Below are positions 1 through 8,267 of a stretch of DNA of 64,000 bases, piece after piece (the stretch's first letter is position 1; every line of letters starts with the position of its first letter). The notes under the pieces are model-generated. The model did no database searches, was not told where the DNA came from, and saw only the letters and a list, made by a program, of their open reading frames with translations. Origin of the DNA: Pimelobacter simplex (GTDB taxonomy: Bacteria; Actinomycetota; Actinomycetes; Propionibacteriales; Nocardioidaceae); assembly GCA_016803235.1 (NCBI GenBank), contig JADCLI010000033.1, forward strand, positions 1 through 64,000, read 5' to 3'. The translations under genes were made by a program, and so were the position numbers.

Positions 1-963
1 CACCCGCTCCCCCGCCCGTTGCCTGCGCGGGACGGCCAGCACCAGGCCCAACAGCCCGACGCCCAGCGCGGCGCCGGCGGCGCCCAGCAGGGTGCCGGTC
101 AGCACGTCGTCGTACTTCGCGTGGGCCAGCTCGTGCGCCACGACCGACAGCGTCTCCGCGGTGGGTGAGCCGGACACCAGGTTGTCGTAGAGCACCACCC
201 GCCGACTGTTGCCGAAGCCCGAGACGTAGGCGTTGAGCGTCGTCGTGCGGCGTGACGCATCGGCGACGAGCACGTCGTCGACCCGGACGCCCTCCGCCTC
301 GGCCAGCGCCAGCACCTCGGCGCGCAGCGGGCCGTCGGGCAGCGACTCGAACCGGTTGAAGACCGGCTCCACGACCATCGGGTAGGCGAACGAGCCGAGC
401 ACGACGAGCAGAGCGGCCGCGAGACCGGCCACCGCCGGCCACAGGCGCGGCAGCCGCCGCATGCAGGCGACCAGCGCGACCACGGCGACCGACGTGCTGA
501 CGACCGTGACCAGGTAGCCCTTGGCCTGGTCGACGCCCCACTCCGCCCAGGTGCCGGTGACCAGGCCCTCGTCGAGCCCGAGCCGGCGCAGGGCGATGCC
601 GAAGGGCAGCGTGACCAGCTCACCGACCAGGGCGAGGCCGGCGACCACCAGCACGATCCGCACCCACCACCAGCCGCGCAGCCGCGCGACCCACCGCCTC
701 CCGACCAGGCCGAAGCCGAGCCACGCCGCGACACCCAGGGAGACCGCGAGCCGAGACCAGCTCCAGATCCGTCCCCACAGCGCGTAGTGCTCGCCACGCT
801 CGATCTCGGCCGGGGTGAAGACCGAGGAGGCCGTCACCGGGTCGGGAAGGCCACCGGGGACGGGGTGCCAGGGAACCCGGGCGACAGCGAGCAGGACGAA
901 CGCGGCCGCGCCCAGCAGCACCGTGCCGAGTGCGACCCTGCGCACCGCCGCCCGGTCGTCCAC
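1..963 (-). CDS. M48-family membrane zinc metallopeptidase, 3' end outside the window
   Basis: Reading inward from a GTG at 963, the frame stays open to base 1, so the C-terminus is missing. The visible 321 residues contain several hydrophobic segments, then a hydrophilic stretch, and near the visible end the zinc-binding HExxH signature as HELAH (plus-strand bases about 123-140). This order, membrane helices followed by HELAH, is that of CaaX-prenyl-protease/HtpX-like M48 peptidases, which cleave membrane or misfolded proteins at the membrane. The start lies 5 nt after the stop of the gluzincin lipoprotein gene, so the two are probably co-transcribed and both are putative zinc peptidases of the cell envelope. 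The family is clear; the substrate is unknown. Confidence 0.85.
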   Translation of the reverse strand, partial: MDDRAAVRRVALGTVLLGAAAFVLLAVARVPWHPVPGGLPDPVTASSVFTPAEIERGEHYALWGRIWSWSRLAVSLGVAAWLGFGLVGRRWVARLRGWWWVRIVLVVAGLALVGELVTLPFGIALRRLGLDEGLVTGTWAEWGVDQAKGYLVTVVSTSVAVVALVACMRRLPRLWPAVAGLAAALLVVLGSFAYPMVVEPVFNRFESLPDGPLRAEVLALAEAEGVRVDDVLVADASRRTTTLNAYVSGFGNSRRVVLYDNLVSGSPTAETLSVVAHELAHAKYDDVLTGTLLGAAGAALGVGLLGLVLAVPRRQRAGERV

Positions 964-968
964 AGAGG

Positions 969-2186
969 TCAGCCTGCCACGCCTGGCAACGACCGGAGCC
1001 GGTCCTGCCAGGCGGCGATGAGCTCGGGCTCGGTCCAACCGGCGTGCTCCCGCAGCGCGGTCGCCAGGTCTGCGCCGTCACGCACCTTTGCGTAGAGATC
1101 GACGAGCGCCTGCTCGCCGGCATGCTCCGCGAGCGTCACGCAGACCAGCCAGGCGGCCTCGTAGACCCCGCCGAGGTGACTCGCGGACGGGTCGAACTCG
1201 CTGTCCAGTGGCAGCGTCGGCGGCACCCCGTCCTTGCGCACCTCCGTGGCGATCTGCCCCGCGGTCCGGGTGAGCGGCAGGTCGACGTCGCGCAGCGCGA
1301 CGTAGTCGGCGAAGCCCTCGACCAGCCACAGCGGCGCCTGGCGGGCGCTGGTCGCCTCGGTGAGCGCGTGCACGGCCTCGTGGGTCATCACCACCTGCGC
1401 GGCGACGGGGTCGAGGTCGTCGTACACGCTGCGGTTGAGGAAGACGTGGACCGGGCTCCCGGCGGCACGGGAGCCGTCGACGGGGGCGGTGACGGCGGCG
1501 ATGGCGGCGTACTGGCCGGGCGCGGTGTCGAGGGTGCGCTGCAGGCTCTCGGGATCGGCCGGTACCTCGACGACGAGTCCCTTCCCCCCGGGTACGACGG
1601 CCCGCGCCTGCCGCACGGCACGGCGCGCGGCCGCGAGGTAGTCCTCGGCCCGGCTCGCGTCGCCGGCCACGGCCACGACGACGTCGCCGGCGCGCTCGAC
1701 GTCGAGCGGACCGGACAACCACAGCGGCAAGCGGGCCCCGGGACCGCCGATCGCGGCGATGGTGGCGCCGTGCGCGGCGAAGGAGACCGGCAGCTCGGTG
1801 CGTGCCGAGGCCGCGTCGTGGCCGTCGATGCGCCAGGTGAGGGCGACCTGGGCGTCCCAGGCGCCGGAGCCGCGAGTGCGTCCGGTCTCGGTGACGTAGC
1901 GCAGGGTGACGTCACCCAGCCCGAGCGCTTCTGCGTTGGCGACGATCGCGCTCAGCAGGTCGCGGCTGCTCGCGTCGGCACCGAGGCCGGCGGCTGTCGA
2001 CGGGTCACCGCCGTCGATCGAGTCCTGCAGGGCGGCCAGGGTCTCGGCCGCCGCCGCGGGGTCGGCAACGTCGCTCGTCGACGTCGCCGGAGGCGGCGCG
2101 ACGTACTCGTCCTTCGAGCACGCACCGGCGCCGAGCGCGACCGCCAGGAGCGTCGCGAACGAGCAGAGCCCGGCCCGGGGGCTCAC
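969..2186 (-). CDS. Lipoprotein with a gluzincin (peptidase MA-like) zinc protease domain
   Basis: A 405-residue protein. I chose the GTG at 2186 because it overlaps the TGA of the upstream NlpC/P60 gene (GTGA) and is directly followed by a lipoprotein signal peptide ending in a lipobox (GAGAC). A longer frame to 2474 only reads through the NlpC gene. The C-terminal half carries HEAVH near residues 269-273 and a downstream Glu in EGFADY near residue 290, the arrangement of gluzincin metalloproteases. The middle region is unlike anything I recognise. It lies between an NlpC/P60 cell-wall hydrolase and an M48 peptidase with almost no spacing, so the three look like one cell-envelope operon. Surface-anchored hydrolysis is an inference; the target is unknown. 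Confidence 0.8.
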   Translation of the reverse strand: MSPRAGLCSFATLLAVALGAGACSKDEYVAPPPATSTSDVADPAAAAETLAALQDSIDGGDPSTAAGLGADASSRDLLSAIVANAEALGLGDVTLRYVTETGRTRGSGAWDAQVALTWRIDGHDAASARTELPVSFAAHGATIAAIGGPGARLPLWLSGPLDVERAGDVVVAVAGDASRAEDYLAAARRAVRQARAVVPGGKGLVVEVPADPESLQRTLDTAPGQYAAIAAVTAPVDGSRAAGSPVHVFLNRSVYDDLDPVAAQVVMTHEAVHALTEATSARQAPLWLVEGFADYVALRDVDLPLTRTAGQIATEVRKDGVPPTLPLDSEFDPSASHLGGVYEAAWLVCVTLAEHAGEQALVDLYAKVRDGADLATALREHAGWTEPELIAAWQDRLRSLPGVAG

Positions 2187-3172
2187 CCAGGCCGGACCGC
2201 TCCGGCGTAGGGCATCTCGTCGAGGTCGGAGACCTTGACGCCGGCGCCCGGGTTGGCCGCGTGCACGATCAGACCGTTGCCGAGGTAGATCCCGACGTGG
2301 CTGATCGGGCTGTAGTAGAAGACGAGGTCGCCGGCCTGCAGGTCGCTCTTCGCGACGTGGGCGCCGCTGCCGTACTGGGCACGCGAGGAGTGCGGCAGGC
2401 TGACGTCGGCCTGGGCGTAGGCCATCATCGTCAGGCCGGAGCAGTCGAAGGCGTTGGGTCCGGCCGCGCCCCACACGTAGGCGTCGCCGACCTGGGCAAG
2501 GGCGTACTTGATCGCCACGGCCGCGCGGCCGGTGGCCGGGATCGTGGCGGGGTCGATCGAGCGGCCGGCGTTGCGGGAGAGGAACTCGGCGCGCTGCTCG
2601 GCCTCGAGCTGCGAGAGCAGCTCCTTGGCCTCGGCGAGCTTGGCGTCGGCGGTCTTCTTCTCCTCCGCGAGCGTCGCCTTGAGCTCCTTGATGTCGGCGC
2701 GGCGCTTCTCGGTCTGGTCCTTGCGGATGTCGTAGGCCTCGAGCTCGTCGCCGTAGTCGGCGAGGAGCGAGTCCTGGATGCCCTCGACCGTCGACATGGT
2801 CGAGAGCTCGTCGAGGAACCCTTGGGAGTCGGAGGACAGCAGCTCGCCGGTCGCTCCGAGTCCGCCGGACTGGTACTGCTGGATGAGCGAGTCGCGCACG
2901 TCGGAGCGGACCCCGGCGAGGGCGTCGCCCTGGCGCGACTGGTCCGACTCGAGGGACGACAGGTCGCTGTCGAGCTCGGCGAGCTCGAGCTCGGCGTCGT
3001 TGTAGCGCTCGGCGGCCTGCTCGGACTCGTGGAAGAGCCGGTCGACCCGGGCCTTGACGGTCTCGACGTCGGGCTCGGCCTGCGCGGGGCTGCCGCTGAT
3101 CGAGAGCGTGAGCGCGCCGGTGACGGCGAGTGCCGCGAGCGCGGCGGTGGTACGTGTCCGGCCGTTCAGCAC
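2183..3172 (-). CDS. Secreted coiled-coil NlpC/P60 peptidoglycan hydrolase (RipA/Rv2190c type)
   Basis: A 329-residue exported protein: signal peptide with the ...AQA cleavage region near residue 35, a long charged coiled coil (about 40-200), and a C-terminal NlpC/P60 domain. Catalytic residues can be placed: Cys244 in DCSGL, His292 in SHVGIY and His304 in VHAAN. These enzymes cut D-Glu-diaminopimelate bonds in peptide stems during growth and septation; the coiled coil usually provides autoinhibition or partner binding. The GTG at 3172 is preferred over the far upstream ATG at 3472 because it has a good AGAGGGGAC ribosome site and begins the signal peptide, whereas the upstream part is riboswitch RNA. 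Gene position next to the DnaQ/GIY-YIG gene matches Rv2190c-Rv2191. Confidence 0.93.
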   Translation of the reverse strand: MLNGRTRTTAALAALAVTGALTLSISGSPAQAEPDVETVKARVDRLFHESEQAAERYNDAELELAELDSDLSSLESDQSRQGDALAGVRSDVRDSLIQQYQSGGLGATGELLSSDSQGFLDELSTMSTVEGIQDSLLADYGDELEAYDIRKDQTEKRRADIKELKATLAEEKKTADAKLAEAKELLSQLEAEQRAEFLSRNAGRSIDPATIPATGRAAVAIKYALAQVGDAYVWGAAGPNAFDCSGLTMMAYAQADVSLPHSSRAQYGSGAHVAKSDLQAGDLVFYYSPISHVGIYLGNGLIVHAANPGAGVKVSDLDEMPYAGAVRPG

Positions 3173-3199
3173 GAGCTGGCGGTCCCCTCTGGTCGTCGT

Positions 3200-3369
3200 A
3201 CGCCTACCGGGTGAGCTGACGGGTTCGGGCACGACTCGCCCTACCCGCACTCCTCGCGCCGGCGACGGCCCGGTCGGACCCTCGCCCTCGCGCCTCGTGC
3301 GGGACTCACCCCAGAGTGGTTGGTTCCCCGGCTCCGGACCCCCGAGTGGATCCGGACTCAGCGCGGCGT
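3200..3369 (-). promoter_or_regulatory. ydaO/yuaA-type cyclic di-AMP riboswitch
   Basis: On the minus strand the leader of the NlpC/P60 gene shows the ydaO signature blocks in order: ACGCCG...GAGTCC, then GGGGAACC, TGGGGTGAGTCC, an AGGGC block, GAACCCGTCAGCT, and ACCCGGTAGGCGT. The first ACGCC (3365-3369) can pair with the last GGCGT (3200-3204) to close helix P1. In actinobacteria this aptamer commonly precedes resuscitation-promoting-factor and NlpC/P60 genes and turns expression down when c-di-AMP is high. The ribosome site lies about 10 nt after the aptamer. No other RNA explains these blocks. Confidence 0.92.
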
Positions 3370-3413
3370 CCGCGCGGGTCGGTCGACCCACTTCCTCGGA
3401 CACCTGAGGGTGC

Positions 3414-3442
3414 AGCCTAGTCGTGGCCCTCGGACGCGCCAA
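3414..3442 (-). promoter_or_regulatory. Sigma-A-type promoter of the riboswitch/NlpC transcript
   Basis: On the minus strand a -35-like TTGGCG (3442-3437) and a -10-like TAGGCT (3419-3414) are separated by exactly 17 nt. The predicted start near 3407 gives a leader of about 235 nt containing the whole aptamer. Confidence 0.6.
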
Positions 3443-3516
3443 ACCGGTCAGGGGCGTGTTGGGGAGGAACAAGCACCACAGTTGTCACGTCAGTCACACC
3501 AGTCCCTCCGGTCCCG

Positions 3517-3720
3517 TCAGGCGGACTCGACCTGGGGCCCGTCGACGGGTTGGACCAGGCGCAGCGGCGGCACCAGCCCTCCGTCGGCCAGCGCCTCCAG
3601 GGCGGCCATCTCGTCGTCGCCGATCACCAGCTCGGGCGGTGGCCCGAGCAGCACCGTCACCACGCAGTCGTGGCAGGCCAGGCCTCGCACCACACAGGTG
3701 TCGCAGTCGATCCTCGTCAT
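3517..3720 (-). CDS. Conserved small Cys-rich protein, function unknown
   Basis: A 67-residue protein beginning MTRIDCDTC. The N-terminal third has four cysteines and a histidine in a CDTC...CHDC arrangement that could bind a metal; the rest is acidic with a DDEMAALEAL helix and a C-terminal hydrophobic stretch. Third-position GC and the transcription direction fit a real gene. The ATG at 3720 was preferred to 3750 because a CACCCT hexamer lies 7 nt upstream, a possible leaderless start, and because the extra ten residues would enter the divergent promoter of the next gene. It sits between the NlpC and DnaQ/GIY-YIG genes. I do not recognise a function. Confidence 0.7.
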   Translation of the reverse strand: MTRIDCDTCVVRGLACHDCVVTVLLGPPPELVIGDDEMAALEALADGGLVPPLRLVQPVDGPQVESA

Positions 3721-3817
3721 GTCCGGGAGGGTGGCAGGGCCGTCCGACACAACCTCGCCACGCGCCGGTCAGGACCTCGGGACCGCGCGGCTCCCGGGAT
3801 GCGTCGGAGGTGGCGCC

Positions 3818-3823
3818 TACCGT
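3818..3823 (+). promoter_or_regulatory. -10 element, leaderless start of the DnaQ/GIY-YIG gene
   Basis: TACCGT ends 7 nt before the ATG at 3831 and no Shine-Dalgarno sequence is present, which places transcription start at or next to the ATG. Confidence 0.55.
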
Positions 3824-3830
3824 CACTCCC

Positions 3831-5546
3831 ATGACCGCAGCACCTCTCACACCCCGGTGGGATGCGCAGCGCGGCTTCGACGAGCTCGGCCGCCCCCTCC
3901 ACGACGTGACCTTCTGCGTCGTCGACCTGGAGACCACCGGCGGCTCGGTCGCCGACGGCGACATGATCACCGAGATCGGCGCGGTCAAGGTCCGTGGCGG
4001 CGAGGTGCTCGGCGAGTTCCAGACCCTGGTCAACCCGCACACCTCGATCCCCGCGTTCATCGCGGTGCTGACCGGCATCACCAACGGCATGGTCGCCGAC
4101 GCTCCGCCGATCGTGTCCGCCCTGCCGGCCTTCCTCGAGTTCGCGGCCGGCTCGGTGCTGGTGGCCCACAACGCCCGCTTCGACGTGGGCTTCCTGCGCC
4201 ACTTCGCGCGTGAGCAGGAGATCGCCTGGCCCGACTTCGAGGTGCTCGACACCGTCAAGCTGGCCCGGCACGTCGTGACCCGCGACGAGGCGCCCAACCA
4301 CAAGCTGTCCACGCTGGCCCGGGTCTTCCGCGCCGGCACCACGCCCAACCACCGCGCGCTCGCCGACGCGCGGGCCACCGTCGACGTGCTCCACGGCCTG
4401 ATGGAGCGCCTCGGCGGGCTCGGCGTGCAGACCCTCGAGGAGCTGCAGGGCTACTCCAGCAAGGTGGCCGGCGCCACCCGGCGCAAGCGCCACCTCGCCG
4501 AGCACCTCCCCCACGCCCCCGGCGTCTACCTCTTCCGCGACGACAGCGCCCGGGTCCTCTACGTCGGCACGTCCCGCGACCTGCGGCGCCGGGTCCGCAG
4601 CTACTTCACGGCCTCGGAGAAGCGCACCCGGATCGGCGAGATGGTGCAGATCGCCTCGTCGGTCAGCGGCGTCGAGTGCGCGACGCCGCTCGAGGCGTCG
4701 GTGCGCGAGCTGCGCCTGATCGCCGAGCACAAGCCGCCCTACAACCGCCGCTCCCGCCATCCCGAGAAGGTCACCTGGCTCAAGTTGACCCGGGAGCCCT
4801 GGCCCCGGCTCTCCCTGGTCAAGCGCGTGCTCGACGACGACGCCGACTACCTCGGCCCGTTCTCGTCCCGGGCCGCCGCGGAGAGCTCGCTCGCCGCGTT
4901 GCACGAGATCTTCCCCATCCGCCAGTGCAACGACCGCTTCGGCCGGCGCCCGCAGCGCAGCGCCTGCGTGCTGGCCGAGATGGAGCGCTGCCTGGCCCCG
5001 TGCGACGGCAGTGTCGACCCGCAGACCTACGCGGCCGTCGTACGCCAGCTGCGCGACACGCTGCTCACCCGGCCCGACGACGTCGTCGACCTGGTCCATG
5101 CCCGGATGTCGGCGCTGGCCGACCAGGAGCGCTTCGAGGAGGCCGCCCATCACCGCGACCGGCTGGCCGACTTCGTGCGTGCCGCGGCGCGCACCCAACG
5201 GCTGACGGCACTGACCGGCTGCCCCGAGGTGGTCGCCGCCCGCCGCGAGGACGACGGCCGCTGGGCGGTCCACGTCGTGCGCCACGGCCGGCTCGCGGCC
5301 GCCGGGGTGATCCCGGCCGGCGCCGATGCGGTCACCTACGTCGACGGCCTGCGCGCCTCGGCCGAGACCGTGCTGCCGACGATCGGCCCGACCCCGGCCG
5401 CGACCGCCGAGGAGTCCGAGCGGATCCTGCGCTGGCTGGAGTCGCCCGGGGTGCGCCTGGTCGAGGTGGTCGGCGAGTGGGCCTGCCCCGTGCGGGGCGC
5501 GGGTCGCCACGCGACCACCTTGCTGACTACTACTGTGGTCCCATGA
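3831..5546 (+). CDS. DEDD (DnaQ-like) exonuclease fused to a GIY-YIG/UvrC-like endonuclease half (Rv2191 type)
   Basis: A 571-residue fusion. Residues about 25-190 form a DnaQ-like 3'-5' exonuclease: DLETTG (metal-binding Asp/Glu), HNARFD, and a late HRALADA with the last acidic residue. From about 225 the GIY-YIG nuclease begins (PGVYLF, YVGTS, then RRRVRSYF), followed by UvrC-like sequence with a Cys-containing segment and a UvrB-binding-like helix (about 420-455, QERFEEAAHHRDR). UvrC's C-terminal endonuclease V-like and HhH domains are absent, so it resembles Cho fused to an exonuclease. It probably acts in excision repair, cutting one side of a lesion. The stop overlaps the next gene's start (ATGA), suggesting translational coupling. 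Family assignment is firm; the in-vivo role is inferred. Confidence 0.93.
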   Translation: MTAAPLTPRWDAQRGFDELGRPLHDVTFCVVDLETTGGSVADGDMITEIGAVKVRGGEVLGEFQTLVNPHTSIPAFIAVLTGITNGMVADAPPIVSALPAFLEFAAGSVLVAHNARFDVGFLRHFAREQEIAWPDFEVLDTVKLARHVVTRDEAPNHKLSTLARVFRAGTTPNHRALADARATVDVLHGLMERLGGLGVQTLEELQGYSSKVAGATRRKRHLAEHLPHAPGVYLFRDDSARVLYVGTSRDLRRRVRSYFTASEKRTRIGEMVQIASSVSGVECATPLEASVRELRLIAEHKPPYNRRSRHPEKVTWLKLTREPWPRLSLVKRVLDDDADYLGPFSSRAAAESSLAALHEIFPIRQCNDRFGRRPQRSACVLAEMERCLAPCDGSVDPQTYAAVVRQLRDTLLTRPDDVVDLVHARMSALADQERFEEAAHHRDRLADFVRAAARTQRLTALTGCPEVVAARREDDGRWAVHVVRHGRLAAAGVIPAGADAVTYVDGLRASAETVLPTIGPTPAATAEESERILRWLESPGVRLVEVVGEWACPVRGAGRHATTLLTTTVVP

Positions 5547-5821
5547 TCACCGCCATCGTCTTCGTCCAGGCCGAGACCGCCCGGATCCCGGAGGTCGCCG
5601 AGGCGATCGCGGCGCTCGAGGGTGTCAGCGAGGTCTATTCCGTGACCGGCCAGATCGACCTGATCGCGCTGGTCCGGGTCAGCTCCCACGACGACATCGC
5701 CGCCGTGGTCGCCGACCGCCTCAACAAGGTCGAGGGCGTCGTCGACACCGAGACCCACATCGCCTACCGCGCCTACTCGCGCCACGACCTCGAGGCGGCG
5801 TTCTCGCTGGGGCTCGACTGA
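5543..5821 (+). CDS. Stand-alone Lrp/AsnC ligand-binding (RAM) domain protein
   Basis: A 92-residue protein consisting only of the RAM fold found at the C-terminus of Lrp/AsnC regulators: ITAIVFVQ..., a Gly-containing turn (TGQIDLIALVRV), and a final strand TETHIAYRAYSRHDLE. There is no helix-turn-helix, so it cannot bind DNA alone; stand-alone RAM proteins usually form dimeric ring assemblies that bind amino acids or related molecules and may modify full-length partners. The start ATG overlaps the stop of the repair gene by 4 nt, and the next gene starts 3 nt after its stop. The ligand is unknown. Confidence 0.9.
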   Translation: MITAIVFVQAETARIPEVAEAIAALEGVSEVYSVTGQIDLIALVRVSSHDDIAAVVADRLNKVEGVVDTETHIAYRAYSRHDLEAAFSLGLD

Positions 5822-5823
5822 GG

Positions 5824-7224
5824 ATGTCCGACCGAGCCCAGGGCGAGCCCCGGTTCCCGCTGCTCGCCCGGGCCTACCCGCCGCTCGTCGCGACGCTCCT
5901 GGCGCTGCTGCTCATCGCGCTGGCGCGGCGCCCGCTGCGGGCCTTCGACACCTACTTCCACCTCCGTTTCGGCGAGGAGTTCCGGCGCGACTGGTCGGTC
6001 GCGCACCCTGGTCAGCTCAGTTCGGCCTCCACCAACGACTGGGTCCCGACCCAGTGGCTCCCCCAGGTCGGGCTCGCCCGGATCGACGACACCTCCGGCA
6101 CCACGGGGCTGGTGCTGGTCTTCGCGACGGTCGTGGTCGCCTTCGTGGCCGCGACCTACCTGTTCCTGCGTCGCCAGGCCGGCCCAGGAGTCGCCATCAC
6201 CCTCACCGTGGTGGTCGTCCTCGGGTGCCTGCCCAGCTTGACGCTTCGCCCCCAGCTGCTCAGCTACCTCTTCCTGGTGGCGGTGCTGGCCGCGTGGGAC
6301 CGGGCCCGTGCCACCGGTCGTCCCCCGTGGGCACTGGTCCCCCTCGGCTGGCTGTGGGCGACGTGCCACGGGATGTGGCTCATCGGCGTGGCCGCCTGCG
6401 CGCTGCTGGCCGTCCTGGTGATCGTCGAGCGACGGCCGCGCCGCGCCGGGACCCTCGCCCTGCTGGCCGTTCCGACCGGCATGCTCCTCGCCGCGCTGGC
6501 GACGCCGGTCGGTCCCCGTCTGCTGGCATCGGTCCTGATGGTCAGCTCACGCGCCGACTACTTCGCCGAGTGGGCAGCCCCCGAGCTGATCACCGTCGCC
6601 GCTGCTCCCGTGACCGTCCTCGCCGCGGCCGCGGTGCTGCTCCTGGCCCGCCGCGCCGACGTCCGTCCGTACGACCTCGGGCTGCTCGCGATGGGCGGGG
6701 CGTTCGCCCTCTACTCGGGCCGTACCCTTCCCCTCGCGCTGGTGACCCTGGCCGCAGTCGTCGCACCCGAGCTGGCGCGACGCACTGAGCACCGGCCGGT
6801 CCGGCGACCGGAGCTGCTGGTCGCCCTCGGCCTGGCGATCACGGTCGTGGCCGTGGCACCGAGCCAGCAGATCGTCGACGACCCGGCCGACCGGGTCCGA
6901 CCGTTCACCGCACGGCTCGACGAGCTTCCCGCGGGGACGAGAGTCCTGACCGACTGGCCCGTGGGAGGCGTGCTGCTGTGGCTCGAGCCAGCGCTCGACG
7001 TGCCGCTGCACGGGTACGGCGACGTCTACACGGACGCCGAGCTCGAGCGGTACGCCGACCTCGACCGCCTGAAGCCGGGTTGGGACCGGACCCTGGCTGA
7101 CCTCTCCCCCCAGGCCGCCCTGCTCTCGAACGACGCGCCGCTCGCGTACGCGCTCGAGCGCGACGGCTGGACCGTCGAGCAGCGCACGAAGGAGCTGGTG
7201 CTGCTCGCTCCCCCGGTCGGCTGA
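5824..7224 (+). CDS. Polytopic membrane protein with GT-C-like layout
   Basis: A 466-residue protein with about ten hydrophobic segments and a roughly 120-residue extracytoplasmic C-terminal region. A short cytoplasmic N-terminus leads into helix 1 and then a loop with FDTYFHLRFGEEF; an acidic residue in the first outer loop is characteristic of GT-C glycosyltransferases that use polyprenyl-phosphate sugars. No family name can be assigned with certainty. It starts 3 nt after the RAM protein with GAGG upstream, so it is the last gene of the 3831-7224 operon, and it converges on trpD across only 15 nt. A role in transferring a sugar or other group outside the membrane is an inference. Confidence 0.75.
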   Translation: MSDRAQGEPRFPLLARAYPPLVATLLALLLIALARRPLRAFDTYFHLRFGEEFRRDWSVAHPGQLSSASTNDWVPTQWLPQVGLARIDDTSGTTGLVLVFATVVVAFVAATYLFLRRQAGPGVAITLTVVVVLGCLPSLTLRPQLLSYLFLVAVLAAWDRARATGRPPWALVPLGWLWATCHGMWLIGVAACALLAVLVIVERRPRRAGTLALLAVPTGMLLAALATPVGPRLLASVLMVSSRADYFAEWAAPELITVAAAPVTVLAAAAVLLLARRADVRPYDLGLLAMGGAFALYSGRTLPLALVTLAAVVAPELARRTEHRPVRRPELLVALGLAITVVAVAPSQQIVDDPADRVRPFTARLDELPAGTRVLTDWPVGGVLLWLEPALDVPLHGYGDVYTDAELERYADLDRLKPGWDRTLADLSPQAALLSNDAPLAYALERDGWTVEQRTKELVLLAPPVG

Positions 7225-7239
7225 CCCGGTCGAGGCCGA

Positions 7240-8265
7240 TCAGCGGCCCGCGGCGGCGACCCAGCGGTCGAGGCTCGCGCGGGCCGCACCCGAGTCGATC
7301 GCCTCGCCGGCACGGGCGATGCCCGCAGCGAGCGCCTCGTCGTACGGCGCCCCGGGGGCGTCGTACACGGCCAGGGCCGCGCCCGCGTTGAGCAGCACCG
7401 CGTCACGCACCGGGCCGGTCTTCCCGTCGAGCAGGTCGCGGACGACGCCGGCGTTGTGCTGGGCGTCGCCGCCGCGCAGGTCCTCCGTGGTCGCGGGCGC
7501 GATGCCGAACGCGGTCGGGTCGACGACCACCTCGCTGACCTGGCCGGCGTGGACCTGCCACAGCCGCGACGTCGTGGTGGTGGTCAGCTCGTCGAGCCCG
7601 TCGTCACCGCGGAACACCCAGGCGTCGACGCCACGGCGGGCGAACACCCCGGCCATCACCGGCGCGAGCCTCACGTCGGCGCAACCGATCGCCTGCGCGG
7701 CCGGCCGGGTGGGGTTCGCGAGGGGGCCGAGCGCGTTGAACGCCGTTCCGATGCCGAGCTCCTTGCGGGGGACGGCCGCGTGGCGCATCGCGGGGTGGAA
7801 GGCGGCCGCGAAGCAGAAGGTGATCCCCGCCTCGTCGACGACCTCGGCCACCCGGGCCACCGGTAGGTCGAGACGCACGCCGAGCGCCTCGAGGACGTCG
7901 GCGGTCCCGGCCTGCGAGGACGCGGACCGGTTGCCGTGCTTGACGACGCGCGCGCCCGCTCCGGCGGCGACGATCGCGGACATGGTCGAGATGTTGACCG
8001 AGAACGATCGGTCACCGCCGGTGCCGACCACGTCGAGCAGCCGCCCGGGCACCGAGATCGGGGTCATCACGGCGTACATCGCGTCGACGAGTCCGGTGAG
8101 CTCGTCGATCGACTCCCCCTTGGCGCGCAGCGCGACCACGAAGCCGGCGATCTGCGCGGGGGTCGCCTCGCCGGCGAGGATCTGCCCCATCGCCCACGCG
8201 GACTGCGCAGGGGTGAGGTCCTCTCCGGCGACGAGGGTGCCGAGGACGTCGGGCCAGGTGCTCAT
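7240..8265 (-). CDS. trpD: Anthranilate phosphoribosyltransferase
   Basis: A 341-residue enzyme of usual length. It transfers the phosphoribosyl group of PRPP to anthranilate, the second step of tryptophan synthesis from chorismate. Seen are the N-terminal helical domain with the LTxxQ-like [14 protein letters not shown], the PRPP-binding [17 protein letters not shown], and [21 protein letters not shown], which binds anthranilate and PRPP. No other trp gene is nearby; the single gene next to the respiratory cluster is the arrangement of mycobacteria (Rv2192c). It starts 3 nt after the stop of the pseudo-receiver gene and is probably co-transcribed with it. Confidence 0.97.
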   Translation of the reverse strand: MSTWPDVLGTLVAGEDLTPAQSAWAMGQILAGEATPAQIAGFVVALRAKGESIDELTGLVDAMYAVMTPISVPGRLLDVVGTGGDRSFSVNISTMSAIVAAGAGARVVKHGNRSASSQAGTADVLEALGVRLDLPVARVAEVVDEAGITFCFAAAFHPAMRHAAVPRKELGIGTAFNALGPLANPTRPAAQAIGCADVRLAPVMAGVFARRGVDAWVFRGDDGLDELTTTTTSRLWQVHAGQVSEVVVDPTAFGIAPATTEDLRGGDAQHNAGVVRDLLDGKTGPVRDAVLLNAGAALAVYDAPGAPYDEALAAGIARAGEAIDSGAARASLDRWVAAAGR

Positions 8266-8267
8266 CC

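Noticed and set aside
3173..3472. N-terminal extension of the NlpC/P60 protein from an upstream ATG
   Set aside because: The region encodes the riboswitch and has no protein family signal; the GTG at 3172 has its own ribosome site and begins a signal peptide.
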